Shown here piece after piece: positions 37,960-51,437 of a DNA stretch of 64,000 nucleotides. The notes beneath the pieces are model-generated. The model had not been told where the DNA came from. It worked only from the letters and a program-made list of their open reading frames with translations, and ran no database searches. The stretch spans positions 2,501-66,500 of the forward strand of contig NC_064034.1 of the NCBI RefSeq assembly GCF_932526225.1, given 5' to 3'. The translations under genes were made by a program, and so were the position numbers. The first letter of the stretch is position 1; each line of letters begins with the position of its first letter. This DNA is from Nematostella vectensis (taxonomy: Eukaryota > Cnidaria > Anthozoa > Actiniaria > Edwardsiidae).

Positions 37960-39966
37960 GGAAGTTAACAAAAAACACAAAGCAAAGAGTTTGAGGAAGT
38001 AAACAAGTATGTGAACTTTAATGTTCTATTTGAAGGGGCGCATTTTGTACAGGGAAGCATACATAGAATGCTTAACTGGTGGAGAGGGAAGAGGTAAAAG
38101 TTTATTGAGCATAATTTCAACAATAGCAGGGGGAAGAGAGGGGCACTCTCTTCATACAATATTGCAGTTGTTACCTATTATTAAATAAGTTTGTAACATG
38201 TCTTTGTTTATTAACCAAGGTCTATTTATGAGACAAGCAAACTCAAGTAAGGCTGTTGAAATAAGAGGTGAGTGTTAAAGGAAAAACAATTATCTGATTG
38301 GAAATTTACTGTAGATTCCTTTGCACCAAAATAAGAACAAACTTCATTTTGTTTGTTATTTATGAGGAACGAGATGAGCTCTACAAAGCCATAAAGAAAA
38401 ATGTATTGCTCATCTAAATTATACAAGTAAATGATAATATTAAAAAAGAACTACTGTAAATAATTAGAATGGTTTTCATTAACCCGTGAAACAAAGTGTG
38501 ATAGTTAAACGATAATAGTTAGAAAAACACAAAAAAGAACAATAGAATCAGATCACCACAAACTGTAATACGCTAAAGCGTAGTTCACGGGTTAATGAAG
38601 GTTTTGACATTTCAACCTTACATCCACATGAAAGTAATGCCTAATATCGAGTGCCCTACAGTAAGTGTTTTGCAGTCAAGTTGTTTTCTTTTAGTAGGTA
38701 AAAAATTATTCTAAATAATAGTAATCATAGCTATGGTCACCACTTACACATATAGAACTTGTAATGAAAAGAAAGAAAAAAATATATATATGCAGTCAAA
38801 CAACAGAATTGCATGATAACCTTGAATATATTGAATAAAGGACTGCAAAAAAACATCTTTTGTACTAGTTGCTTGAATTGACCCTTGGCTATTTTTAGCT
38901 GAATTCCCCTCCCCCTCTAAAAAAGAAAATAATAATAATAATAATAGAACAAAACTAAAAAGAAAACAAACACAACAGAGACCCCCACCAACAATTTTGA
39001 TTTTTTTTTACTTTCCTTTAAAAGGGGAGTGTCACGGTTAAGAGATTTGCAATAGCTCTAGAGCCCTGACACAATGAACTTCAGTGAAATTCTAATACTG
39101 ACTTATGAGCTTTTGGTACATGTGGGAGACTTTAAACAAAACAAAACAAATGACCACAAACTGTCAATTAACATAGTTTTCAATATAATAATGCATATTA
39201 TTTAATAAGGTATTGACAGCTTTTAAAAAGTTCAGCTGTTTGTTGACACTTAAAAGCCTACAATAATCACTGACTCCAGACATGCGCAGTACTATGTTGC
39301 TGCCCCTTTAAAGTAAAATACAGCTTTACTTAGTCAGCGTAGACAAAATTGCGGATTTTGTCAATATTCTAATATGAAGATGTCAATATTCTCCCCCTTA
39401 CGTCTTTATTTCTATTTATTTTATGATTTTCACATGATACCAAAACAGCGTCTTTTTTCTTCGCTAATTTGATGTCATGTACACAATAAAAGAGATGCGC
39501 CCGTGCGCATGGCGAGTCCCAAAGGGACCCAAGACGCCCAAATAGACCTCTATTTTTTGTCATCCACAATCTCGGCGAGCTGTGCGTGGCGTAACCGTAT
39601 TACAGGCCTGGGATCCTGGTTATTGTCCTCCCCATTAATGCGCGGGTTGGGATAACCTTGCAAGAGTGTTGTACAGCATATTCGCTCGGAAATATCGGTG
39701 CTTGGGGCCTTCGGGTTCTTTACAGCCTTCCGTAAAAGCCTTGTGCTGCCATACCGATTGGGTAATCCGTATGTATGGTTTCCGTTTTGTTCTTCAGACC
39801 GGGTTCGATCCCAGGCCAATGGGCTTTTTTTTTATTCGTTTTCTTTCTTTGTGCTTGACCCCCCTAATCCTGATTGGTTTTGCGCAAAAATAATAATAAA
39901 AAAAAAAGTGAGTTTGCAAAATAAGCTTTCTGGATTTATTGATTATATGTATTCAATTTGTTCCTA
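37960..39966 (+). repeat. Satellite unit 18 (type A)
   Basis: 2,007 bp. It is nearly identical to unit 19 over most of its length (shared TTAACCAAGG, TTAAAGGAAAAAC and GGAAATTTACTG). Confidence 0.95.
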
Positions 39967-41969
39967 GGAAGTTAACAAAAAACACAAAGCAAAGAGTTTG
40001 AGGAAGTAAACAAGTATGTGAACTTTAATGTTCTATTTGAAGGGGCGCATTTTGTACAGGGAAGCATACATAGAATGCTTAACTGGTGGAGAGGGAAGAG
40101 GTAAAAGTTTATTGAGCATAATTTCAACAATAGCAGGGGGAAGAGAGGGGCACTCTCTTCATACAATATTGCAGTTGTTACCTATTATTAAATAAGTTTG
40201 TAACATGTCTTTGTTTATTAACCAAGGTCTATTTATGAGACAAGCAAACTCAAGTAAGGCTGTTGAAATAAGAGGTGAGTGTTAAAGGAAAAACAATTAT
40301 CTGATTGGAAATTTACTGTAGATTCCTTTGCACCAAAATAAGAACAAACTTCATTTTGTTTGTTATTTATGAGGAACGAGATGAGCTCTACAAAGCCATA
40401 AAGAAAAATGTATTGCTCATCTAAATTATACAAGTAAATGATAATATTAAAAAAGAACTACTGTAAATAATTAGAATGGTTTTCATTAACCCGTGAAACA
40501 AAGTGTGATAGTTAAACGATAATAGTTAGAAAAACACAAAAAAGAACAATAGAATCAGATCACCACAAACTGTAATACGCTAAAGCGTAGTTCACGGGTT
40601 AATGAAGGTTTTGACATTTCAACCTTACATCCACATGAAAGTAATGCCTAATATCGAGTGCCCTACAGTAAGTGTTTTGCAGTCAAGTTGTTTTCTTTTA
40701 GTAGGTAAAAAATTATTCTAAATAATAGTAATCATAGCTATGGTCACCACTTACACATATAGAACTTGTAATGAAAAGAAAGAAAAAAATATATATATGC
40801 AGTCAAACAACAGAATTGCATGATAACCTTGAATATATTGAATAAAGGACTGCAAAAAAACATCTTTTGTACTAGTTGCTTGAATTGACCCTTGGCTATT
40901 TTTAGCTGAATTCCCCTCCCCCTCTAAAAAAGAAAATAATAATAATAATAATAGAACAAAACTAAAAAGAAAACAAACACAACAGAGACCCCCACCAACA
41001 ATTTTGATTTTTTTTTACTTTCCTTTAAAAGGGGAGTGTCACGGTTAAGAGATTTGCAATAGTTCTAGAGCCCTGACACAATGAACTTCAGTGAAATTCT
41101 AATACTGACTTATGAGCTTTTGGTACATGTGGGAGACTTTAAACAAAACAAAACAAATGACCACAAACTGTCAATTAACATAGTTTTCAATATAATAATG
41201 CATATTATTTAATAAGGTATTGACAGCTTTTAAAAAGTTCAGCTGTTTGTTGACACTTAAAAGCCTACAATAATCACTGACTCCAGACATGCGCAGTACT
41301 ATGTTGCTGCCCCTTTAAAGTAAAATACAGCTTTACTTAGTCAGCGTAGACAAAATTGCGGATTTTGTCAATATTCTAATATGAAGATGTCAATATTCTC
41401 CCCCTTACGTCTTTATTTCTATTTATTTTATGATTTTCACATGATACCAAAACAGCGTCTTTTTTCTTCGCTAATTTGATGTCATGTACACAATAAAAGA
41501 GATGCGCCCGTGCGCATGGCGAGTCCCAAAGGGACCCAAGACGCCCAAATAGACCTCTATTTTTTGTCATCCACAATCTCGGCGAGCTGTGCGTGGCGTA
41601 ACCGTATTACAGGCCTGGGATCCTGGTTATTGTCCTCCCCATTAATGCGCGGGTTGGGATAACCTTGCAAGAGTGTTGTACAGCATATTCGCTCGGAAAT
41701 ATCGGTGCTTGGGGCCTTCGGGTTCTTTACAGCCTTCCGTAAAAGCCTTGTGCTGCCATACCGATTGGGTAATCCGTATGTATGGTTTCCGTTTTGTTCT
41801 TCAGACCGGGTTCGATAACAGGCCAATGGGCTTTTTTTTTAATTCGTTTTTTTTTCTTTGTGCTGGACCCCCTTAATCCTGATAGGTTTTGCGCAAAAAT
41901 AATAAAAAAAGTGAGTTTGCAAAATAAGCTTGCTAGATTTATTGATTATATGTATTCAATTTGTTCCTA
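39967..41969 (+). repeat. Satellite unit 19 (type A)
   Basis: 2,003 bp. It is nearly identical to unit 18 until its 3' end, where it switches to a unit-13-like core with the damaged B box (41809-41818). Confidence 0.95.
41809..41818 (+). promoter_or_regulatory. Damaged B box (unit 19)
   Basis: Same GGTTCGATAA allele as unit 13. If Pol III transcription occurs from these modules, units 13 and 19 should be silent. Confidence 0.5.
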
Positions 41970-43971
41970 GGAAGTTAACAAAAAACACAAAGCAAAGAGT
42001 TTGAGGAAGTAAACAAGTATGTGAACTTTAATGTTCTATTTGAAGGGGTGCATTTTGTACAGGGAAGCATACATAGAATGCTTAACTGGTGGAGAGGGAA
42101 GAGGTAAAAGTTTATTGAGCATAATTTCAACAATAGCAGGGGGAAGAGAGGGGCACTCTCTTCATACAATATTGCAGTCGTTACCTATTATTAAATAAGT
42201 TTGTAACATGTCTTTGTTTATTAAGCAAGGTCTATTTATGAGACAGCAAACTCAAGTAAGGCTGTTGAAATAACAGGTGAGTGTTAAAAGAAAAACAATT
42301 ATCTGATTAGAAAACTACTGTAGATTCCTTTGCACCAAAATAAGAACAAACTTCATTTTGTTTGTTATTTATGAGGAACGAGATGAGCTCTACAAAGCCA
42401 TAAAGAAATATGTATTGCTCATCTAAATTATACAAGTAAATGATAATATTAAAAAAGAACTACTGTAAGTAATTAGAGTGGTTTTCATTAACCCGTGAAA
42501 CAAAGTGTGATAGTTAAACGATAATAGTTAGTAAAACACAAAAAAGAACAATAGAATCAGATCACCACAAACTGTAATACGCTAAAGCGTAGTTCACGGG
42601 TTAATGAAGGTTTTGACATTTCAACCTTACATCCACATGAAAGTAATGCCTAATATCGAGTGCCCTACAGTAAGTGTTTTGCAGTCAAGTTGTTTTCTTT
42701 TAGTAGGTAAAAAATTATTCTAAATAATAGTAATCATAGCTATGGTCACAACTTACACATATAGAACTTGTAATGAAAAGAAAGAAAAAAATATATATAT
42801 GCAGTCAAACAACAGAATTGCATGATAACTATGAATATATTGAATAAAGGACTGCAAAAAAACATCTTTTGTACTAGTTGCTTGAATTGACCCTTGGCTA
42901 TTTTTAGCTGAATTCCCCTCCCCCTCTAAAAAAGAAAATAATAATAATAACAATAATAGAACAAAACTAAAAAGAAAACAAACACAACAGAGACCCCCAC
43001 CAACAATTTTGATTTTTTTTACTTTCCTTTAAAAGGGGAGTGTCACGGTTAAGAGATTTGCAATAGCTCTAGAGCCCTGACACAATGAACTTAAGTGAAA
43101 TTCTAATACTGACTTATGAGCTTTTGGTACATGTGGGAGACTTTAAACAAAACAAAACAAATGACCACAAACTGTCAATTAACATAGTTTTCAATATAAT
43201 ATTGCATATTATTTAATAAGGTATTCACAGCTTTTAAAAAGTTCAACTGTTTGTTGACACTTAAAAGCCTACAATAATCACTGACTCCAGACATGCGCAG
43301 TACTATGTTGCTGCCCCTTTAAAGTAAAATACAGCTTTACTTAGTCAGCGTAGACAAAATTGCGGATTTTGTCAATATTCTAATATGAAGATGTCAATAT
43401 TCTCCCCCTTACGTCTTTATTTCTATTTATTTTATGATTTTCACATGATACCAAAACAGCGTCTTTTTTCTTCGCTAATTTGATGTCATGTACACAATAA
43501 AAGAGATTCGCCCGTGCGCATGGCGAGTCCCCAAAGGACCCAAGACGCCCAAATAGACCTCTATTTTTTGTCATCCACAATCTCGGCGAGCTGTGCGTGG
43601 CGTAACCGTATTACAGGCCTGGGATCCTGGTTATTGTCCTCCCCATTAATGCGCGGGTTGGGATAACCTTGCAAGAGTGTTGTACAGCATATTCGCTCGG
43701 AAATATCGGTGCTTGGGGCCTTCGGGTTCTTTACAGCCTTCCGTAAAAGCCTTGTGCTGCCATACCGATTGGGTAATCCCTATGTATGGTTTCCGTTTTG
43801 TTCTTCAGACCGGGTTCGATCCCAGGCCAATGGGCTTTTTTTTAATTCGTTTTTTTTCTTTGTGCTGGACCCCCTTAATCCTGATAGGTTTTGCGCAAAA
43901 ATAATAAAAAAAGTGAGTTTGCAAAATAAGCTTGCTAGATTTATTGATTATATGTATTCAATTTGTTCCTA
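41970..43971 (+). repeat. Satellite unit 20 (type A)
   Basis: 2,002 bp. It is a near copy of unit 14, 12 kb away. The AAT tract is interrupted by a C near 42950. Confidence 0.95.
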
Positions 43972-45972
43972 GGAAGTTAACAAAAAACACAAAGCAAAGA
44001 GTTTGAGGAAGTAAACAAGTATGTGAACTTTAATGTTCTATTTGAAGGGGTGCATTTTGTACAGGGAAGCATACATAGAATGCTTAACTGGTGGAGAGGG
44101 AAGAGGTAAAAGTTTATTGAGCATAATTTCAACAATAGCAGGGGGAAGAGAGGGGCACTCTCTTCATACAATATTGCAGTTGTTACCTATTATTAAATAA
44201 GTTTGTAACATGTCTTTGTTTATTAAGCAAGGTCTATTTCTGAGACAAGCAAACTCAAGTAAGGCTGTTGAAATAAGAGGTGAGTGTTAAAAGAAAAACA
44301 ATTATCTGATTGGAAATTTACTGTAGATTCCTTTGCACCAAAATAAGAACAAACTTCATTTTGTTTGTTATTTATGAGGAACGAGATGAGCTCTACAAAG
44401 CCATAAAGAAATATGTATTGCTCATCTAAATTATACAAGTAAATGATAATATTAAAAAAGAACTACTGTAAGTAATTAGAGTGGTTTTCATTAACCCGTG
44501 AAACAAAGTGTGATAGTTAAACGATAATAGTTAGTAAAACACAAAAAAGAACAATAGAATCAGATCACCACAAACTGTAATACGCTAAAGCGTAGTTCAC
44601 GGGTTAATGAAGGTTTTGACATTTCAACCTTACATCCACATGGAAGTAATGCCTAATATCGAGTGCCCTACAGTAAGTGTTTTGCAGTCAAGTTGTTTTC
44701 TTTTAGTAGGTAAAAAATTATTCTAAATAATAGTAATCATAGCTATGGTCACAACTTACACATATAGAACTTGTAATGAAAAGAAAGAAAAAAATATATA
44801 TATGCAGTCAAACAACAGAATTGCATGATAACTATGAATATATTGAATAAAGGACTGCAAAAAAACATCTTTTGTACTAGTTGCTTGAATTGACCCTTGG
44901 CTATTTTTAGCTGAATTCCCCTCCCCCTCTAAAAAAGAAAATAATAATAATAATAATAGAACAAAACTAAAAAGAAAACAAACACAACAGAGACCCCCAC
45001 CAACAATTTTGATTTTTTTTTACTTTCCTTTAAAAGGGGAGTGTCACGGTTAAGAGATTTGCAATAGCTCTAGAGCCCTGACACAATGAACTTCAGTGAA
45101 ATTCTAATACTGACTTATGAGCTTTTGGTACATGTGGGAGACTTTAAACAAAACAAAACAAATGACCACAAACTGTCAATTAACATAGTTTTCAATATAA
45201 TATTGCATATTATTTAATAAGGTATTCACAGCTATTAAAAAGTTCAACTGTTTGTTGACACTTAAAAGCCTACAATAATCACTGACTCCAGACATGCGCA
45301 GTACTATGTTGCTGCCCCTTTAAAGTAAAATACAGCTTTACTTAGTCAGCGTAGACAAAATTGCGGATTTTGTCAATATTCTAATATGAAGATGTCAATA
45401 TTCTCCCCCTTACGTCTTTATTTCTATTTATTTTATGATTTTCACATGATACCAAAACAGCGTCTTTTTTCTTCGCTAATTTGATGTCATGTACACAATA
45501 AAAGAGATTCGCCCGTGCGCATGGCGAGTCCCCAAAGGACCCAAGACGCCCAAATAGACCTCTATTTTTTGTCATCCACAATCTCGGCGAGCTGTGCGTG
45601 GCGTAACCGTATTACAGGCCTTGGATCCTGGTTATTGTCCTCCCCATTAATGCGCGGGTTGGGATAACCTTGCAAGAGTGTTGTACAGCATATTCGCTCG
45701 GAAATATCGGTGCTTGGGGCCTTCGGGTTCTTTACAGCCTTCCGTAAAAGCCTTGTGCTGCCATACCGATTGGGTAATCCCTATGTATGGTTTCCGTTTT
45801 GTTCTTCAGACCGGGTTCGATCCCAGGCCAATGGGCTTTTTTTTAATTCGTTTTTTTTCTTTGTGCTGGACCCCCTTAATCCTGATAGGTTTTGCGCAAA
45901 AATAATAAAATAAGTGAGTTTGCAAAATAAGCTTGCTAGATTTATTGATTATATGTATTCAATTTGTTCCTA
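43972..45972 (+). repeat. Satellite unit 21 (type A)
   Basis: 2,001 bp, very close to unit 22. Confidence 0.95.
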
Positions 45973-47974
45973 GGAAGTTAACAAAAAACACAAAGCAAAG
46001 AGTTTGAGGAAGTAAACAAGTATGTGAACTTTAATGTTCTATTTGAAGGGGTGCATTTTGTACAGGGAAGCATACATAGAATGCTTAACTGGTGGAGAGG
46101 GAAGAGGTAAAAGTTTATTGAGCATAATTTCAACAATAGCAGGAGGAAGAGAGGGGCACTCTCTTCATACAATATTGCAGTTGTTACCTATTATTAAATA
46201 AGTTTGTAACATGTCTTTGTTTATTAAGCAAGGTCTATTTCTGAGACAAGCAAACTCAAGTAAGGCTGTTGAAATAAGAGGTGAGTGTTAAAAGAAAAAC
46301 AATTATCTGATTGGAAATTTACTGTAGATTCCTTTGCACCAAAATAAGAACAAACTTCATTTTGTTTGTTATTTATGAGGAACGAGATGAGCTCTACAAA
46401 GCCATAAAGAAATATGTATTGCTCATCTAAATTATACAAGTAAATGATAATATTAAAAAAGAACTACTGTAAATAATTAGAGTGGTTTTCATTAACCCGT
46501 GAAACAAAGTGTGATAGTTAAACGATAATAGTTAGTAAAACACAAAAAAGAACAATAGAATCAGATCACCACAAACTGTAATACGCTAAAGCGTAGTTCA
46601 CGGGTTAATGAAGGTTTTGACATTTCAACCTTACATCCACATGAAAGTAATGCCTAATATCGAGTGCCCTACAGTAAGTGTTTTGCAGTCAAGTTGTTTT
46701 CTTTTAGTAGGTAAAAAATTATTCTAAATAATAGTAATCATAGCTATGGTCACCACGTATACATATAGAACTTGTAATGAAAAGAAAGAAAAAAAATATA
46801 TATATGCAGTCAAACAACAGAATTGCATGATAACCTTGAATATATTGAATAAAGGACTGCAAAAAAACATCTTTTGTACTAGTTGCTTGAATTGACCCTC
46901 GGCTATTTTTAGCGGAATTCCCCTCCCCCTCTAAAAAAGAAAATAATAGTAATAATAATAGAACAAAACTAAAAAGAAAACAAACACAACAGAGACCCCC
47001 ACCAACAATTTTGATTTTTTTTACTTTCCTTTAAAAGGGGAGTGTCACGGTTAAGAGATTTGCAATAGCTCTAGAGCCCTGACACAATGAACTTCAGTGA
47101 AATTCTAATACTGACTTATGAGCTTTTGGTACATGTGGGAGACTTTAAACAAAACAAAAAAAATGACCACAAACTGTCAATTAACATAGTTTTCAATATA
47201 ATATTGCATATTATTTAATAAGGTATTCACAGCTTTTAAAAAGTTCAGCTGTTTGTTGACACTTAAAAGCCTTCAATAATCACTGACTTCAGACATGCGC
47301 AGTACTATGTTGCTGCCCCTTTAAAGTAAAATACAGCTTTACTTAGTCAGCGTAGACAATATTGCGGATTTTGTCAATATTCTAATATGAAGATGTCAAT
47401 ATTCTCCCCCTTACGTCTTTATTTCTATTTATTTTATGATTTTCACATGATACCAAAACAGCGTCTTTTTTCTTCGCTAATTTGATGTCATGTACACAAT
47501 AAAAGAGATTCGCCGTGCGCATGGCGAGTCCCCAGGGGACCCAAGACGCCCAAATAGACCTCTATTTTTTGTCATCCACAATCTTGGCGAGCTGTGCGTG
47601 GCGTAACCGTATTACAGGCCTGGGATCCTGGTTATTGTCCTCCCCATTAATGCGCGGGTTGGGATAACCTTGCAAGAGTGTTGTACAGCATATTCGCTCG
47701 GAAATATCGGTGCTTGGGGCCTTCGGGTTCTTTACAGCCTTCCGTAAAAGCCTTGTGCTGCCATACCGATTGAGTAATCCGTATGTATGGTTTCCGTTTT
47801 GTTCTTCAGACCGGGTTCGATCCCAGGCCAATGGGCTTTTTTTTTAATTCGTTTTTTTTCCTTTGTGCTGGACCCCCTTAATCCTGATAGGTTTTGCGCA
47901 AAAATAATAAAAAAAGTGAGTTTGCAAAATAAGCTTGCTAGATTTATTGATTATATGTATTCAATTTGTTCCTA
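45973..47974 (+). repeat. Satellite unit 22 (type A)
   Basis: 2,002 bp. Private changes include AGCAGGAGGAAG near 46138 and ACCACGTATACATA near 46753. Confidence 0.95.
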
Positions 47975-49979
47975 GGAAGTTAACAAAAAACACAAAGCAA
48001 AGAGTTTGAGGAAGTAAACAAGTATGTGAACTTTAATGTTCTATTTGAAGGGGCGCATTTTGTACAGGGAAGCATACATAGAATGCTTAACTAGTGGAGA
48101 GGGAAGAGGTAAAATTTTATTGAGCATAATTTCAACAATAGCAGGGGGAAGAGAGGGGCACTCTCTTCATACAATATTGCAGTTGTTACCTATTATTAAA
48201 TAAGTTTGTAACATGTCTTTGTTTATTAACCAAGGTCTATTTATGAGACAAGCAAACTCAAGTAAGGCTGTTGAAATAACAGGTGAGTGTTAAAAGAAAA
48301 AAAAATTATCTGATTGGAAATTTACTGTAGATTCCTTTGCACCAAAATAAGAACAAACTTCATTTTGTTTGTTATTTATGAGGAACGAGATGAGCTCTAC
48401 AAAGCCATAAAGAAATATGTATTGCTCATCTAAATTATACAAGTAAATGATAATATTAAAAAAGAACTACTGTAAGTAATTAGAGTGGTTTTCATTAACC
48501 CGTGAAACAAAGTGTGATAGTTAAACGATAATAGTTAGTAAAACACAAAAAAGAACAATAGAATCAGATCACCACAAACTGTAATACGCTAAAGCGTAGT
48601 TCACGGGTTAATGAAGGTTTTGACATTTCAACCTTACATCCACATGAAAGTAATGCCTAATATCGAGTGCCCTACAGTAAGTGTTTTGCAGTCAAGTTGT
48701 TTTCTTTTAGTAGGTAAAAAATTATTCTAAATAATAGTAATCATAGCTATGGTCACCACTTACACATATAGAACTTGTAATGAAAAGAAAGAAAAAAAAT
48801 ATATATATGCAGTCAAACAACAGAATTGCATGATAACCTTGAATATATTGAATAAAGGACTGCAAAAAAACATCTTTTGTACTAGTTGCTTGAATTGACC
48901 CTTGGCTATTTTTAGCTGAATTCCCCTCCCCCTCTAAAAAAGAAAATAATAATAATAATAATAGAACAAAACTAAAAAGAATACAAACACAACAGAGACC
49001 CCAACCAACAATTTTGATTTTTTTTACTTTCCTTTAAAAGGGGAGTGTCACTGTTAAGAGATTTGCAATAGCTCTAGAGCCCTGACACAATGAACTTCAG
49101 TGAAATTCTAATACTGACTTATGAGCTTTTGGTACATGTGGGAGACTTTAAACAAAACAAAACAAATGACCACAAACTGTCAATTAACATAGTTTTCAAT
49201 ATAATATTGCATATTATTTAACAAGGTATTCACAGCTTTTAAAAAGTTCAGCTGTTTGTTGACACTTAAAAGCCTACAATAATCACTTACTCCAGACATG
49301 CGCAGTACTATGTTGCTGCCCCTTTAAAGTAAAATACAGCTTTACTTAGTCAGCGTAGACAAAATTGCGGATTTTGTCAATATTCTAATATGAAGATGTC
49401 AATATTCTCCCCCTTACGTCTTTATTTCTATTTATTTTATGATTTTCACATGATACCAAAACAGCGTCTTTTTTCTTCGCTAATTTGATGTCATGTACAC
49501 AATAAAAGAGATTCGCCCGTGCGCATGGCGAGTCCCCAAGGGACCCATGACGCCCAAATAGACCTCTATTTTTTGTCATCCACAATCTTGGCGAGCTGTG
49601 CGTGGCGTAACCGTATTACAGGCCTGGGATCCTGGTTATTGTCCTCCCCATTAATGCGCGGGTTGGGATAACCTTGCAAGAGTGTTGTACAGCATATTCG
49701 CTCGGAAATATCGGTGCTTGGGGCCTTAGGGTTCTTTACAGCCTTCCGTAAAAGCCTTGTGCTGCCATACCGATTGGGTAATCCGTATGTATGGTTTCCG
49801 TTTTGTTCTTCAGACCGGGTTCGATCCCGGGCCAATGGGTTTTTTTTTTAATTCGTTTTTTTTTCCTTTGTGCTAGACCCCCTTAATCCTGATAGGTTTT
49901 GCGCAAAAAAAATAAAAAAAGTGAGTTTGCAAAATAAGCTTGCTAGATTTATTGATTATATGTATTCAATTTGTTCCTA
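47975..49979 (+). repeat. Satellite unit 23 (type A)
   Basis: 2,005 bp. AACTAGTGG near 48090 puts a stop into the otherwise recurrent 64-codon minus-strand frame. Its tail (ACCCCAACCAAC, ACCCATGACG) matches the tail of unit 26. Confidence 0.95.
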
Positions 49980-50505
49980 GGAAGTTAACAAAAAACACAA
50001 AGCAAAGAGTTTGAGGAAGTAAACAAGTATGTGAACTTTAATGTTCTATTTGAAGGGGTGCATTTTGTACAGGGAAGCATACATAGAATGTTTAACTGGT
50101 GGAGAGGGAAGAGGTAAAAGTTTATTGAGCATAATTTCAACAATAGCAGGGGGAAGAGAGGGGCACTCTCTTTATACAATATTGCAGTTGTTACCTATTA
50201 TTAAATAAGTTTGTAACATGTCTTTGTTTATTAAGCAAGGTCTATTTCTGAGACAAGCAAACTCAAGTAAGAGCTGTTGAAATAACAGGTGAGTGTTAAA
50301 AAAAACAATTATCTGATTAGAAAACTAATGTAGATTCCTTTGCACCAAAATAAGAACAAACTTCATTTTGTTTGTTATTTATGAGGAACGAGATGAGCTC
50401 TACAAAGCCATAAAGAAATATGTATTGCTCATCTAAATTATACAAGTAAATAATAATATTAAAAAAGAACTACTGTAAGTAATTAGAGTGGTTTTCATTA
50501 ACCCG

Positions 50506-50509
50506 TGAA
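50506..50509 (+). repeat. Target-site duplication TGAA, left copy
   Basis: Flanks the left end of the transposon. The intact site in unit 27 (59916-59919) has a single TGAA. Confidence 0.85.
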
Positions 50510-50538
50510 CACTCATTCTTAGTAAACGGGTACCAATG
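50510..50538 (+). repeat. Left terminal inverted repeat
   Basis: Starts CACTCATTCTTAGT and continues with AACGGGTACCA. It matches the reverse complement of 53870-53898 at 27 of 29 positions. Confidence 0.93.
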
Positions 50539-51437
50539 GCCAAAAAAAAAGTTGGAAAATAAAACTTGTTACACTAGTTTGATAAGCAATCAACATTTTG
50601 GAGAATTATTTGTCATTTAAGCTCCCAAAACGACCCATCAATATCTTTAAAGGCAAAAAAGCTACACAAATTTATATATGCCTCGGTAATCAAGCTGAAA
50701 AGGAGACTTTTCCATGTCCATTTCCCAAAAACACACAAATACAAGACCGTTTAACCAGTAAAATACGCCTTTTTTATTATTTTTGTGGCAGTAGATGAAC
50801 TTTGTTGAATATAAACATCATAGAACACCGTAGACTCGTCTTTATATTGTCACAAATTTTGTTTGATTTAAGAGTTGAATCTATGTTTTCAAAATTATTA
50901 AATTGTTCTTCCTTTAAGTTTTTCTCAATACAAAATTAGAACGTCTTGAAATATACAACTACATTCAATTACTACCATCAATATCAAAATATTAAACGCA
51001 ATAAAGTTGATTCTGATTTGATAAAGCAATTAAACAATATATGCTGATTGGAAATGGTAACGTAAATGACATGTAAAGTAACGTATATGACCTTCTCAGT
51101 AGGATACACGATGCAACTCTTAACTTGTAAAATTTTGGTCAAATTTTCGCCTTTTAGTTATCATTAAAGGTTCTGAACAATAACTTGGTCATATTTATAA
51201 TTTCTTAAACTTTTGCTACTAGTAACGTAAATGACAGTTTTCACATCCAAACAAAAAGAATCGTTTAAATGCTTTCAAGCGCTTAACTGTAAATATATAT
51301 ATATATATGAAAATACTTGGTTCTACTTACAGGTGATTTTAATTTGATATTTGGTGCTTCGATTTGAACCATCGTTTTTCTAAAACCTCTATAAAAAACG
51401 GTAACGTAAATGACACTAAGGTAGGCGGAAGCGTGCC
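50539..51437. other. Transposon non-coding region downstream of the transposase gene
   Basis: AT-rich, with the left motif cluster and a TA tract near 51293-51308. A 66-codon plus-strand frame at 50598-50798 shows no motif and is probably chance. The 3' end of the transposase transcript must lie here, but I cannot place a poly(A) signal with confidence. Confidence 0.6.
51056..51415 (+). repeat. Subterminal motif cluster, left side (GGTAACGTAAATGACA)
   Basis: Copies at 51056-51070, 51077-51091 (one change), 51221-51236 and 51400-51415, all in plus orientation. Subterminal repeats of this size bind the transposase in CACTA elements, which is established knowledge; that role here is inference. 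Confidence 0.85.

Larger units (their letters stand above)
3954..50509 (+). repeat. Macrosatellite array, about 2.0-kb units, left part (units 1-24a)
   Basis: Units follow each other head to tail without spacer. I set the phase by the left border of the array, where GGAAGTTAACAAAAAACAC begins abruptly. Unit starts: 3954, 5954, 7953, 9952, 11959, 13956, 15952, 17950, 19950, 21952, 23951, 25950, 27949, 29958, 31960, 33957, 35956, 37960, 39967, 41970, 43972, 45973, 47975 and 49980. Lengths run from 1,996 to 2,009 bp and differ mainly in homopolymers and microsatellites. Type A units have GGTAAAAGTTTATTG and AATTTCAAC near their start. Type B units have GGTAACAGTTTATTG and AATGTCAAC. The unit carries no credible protein gene. 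Its most distinctive part is the tRNA-like core near its 3' end. Location (centromeric, subtelomeric or interstitial) cannot be read from the sequence. Confidence 0.97.
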
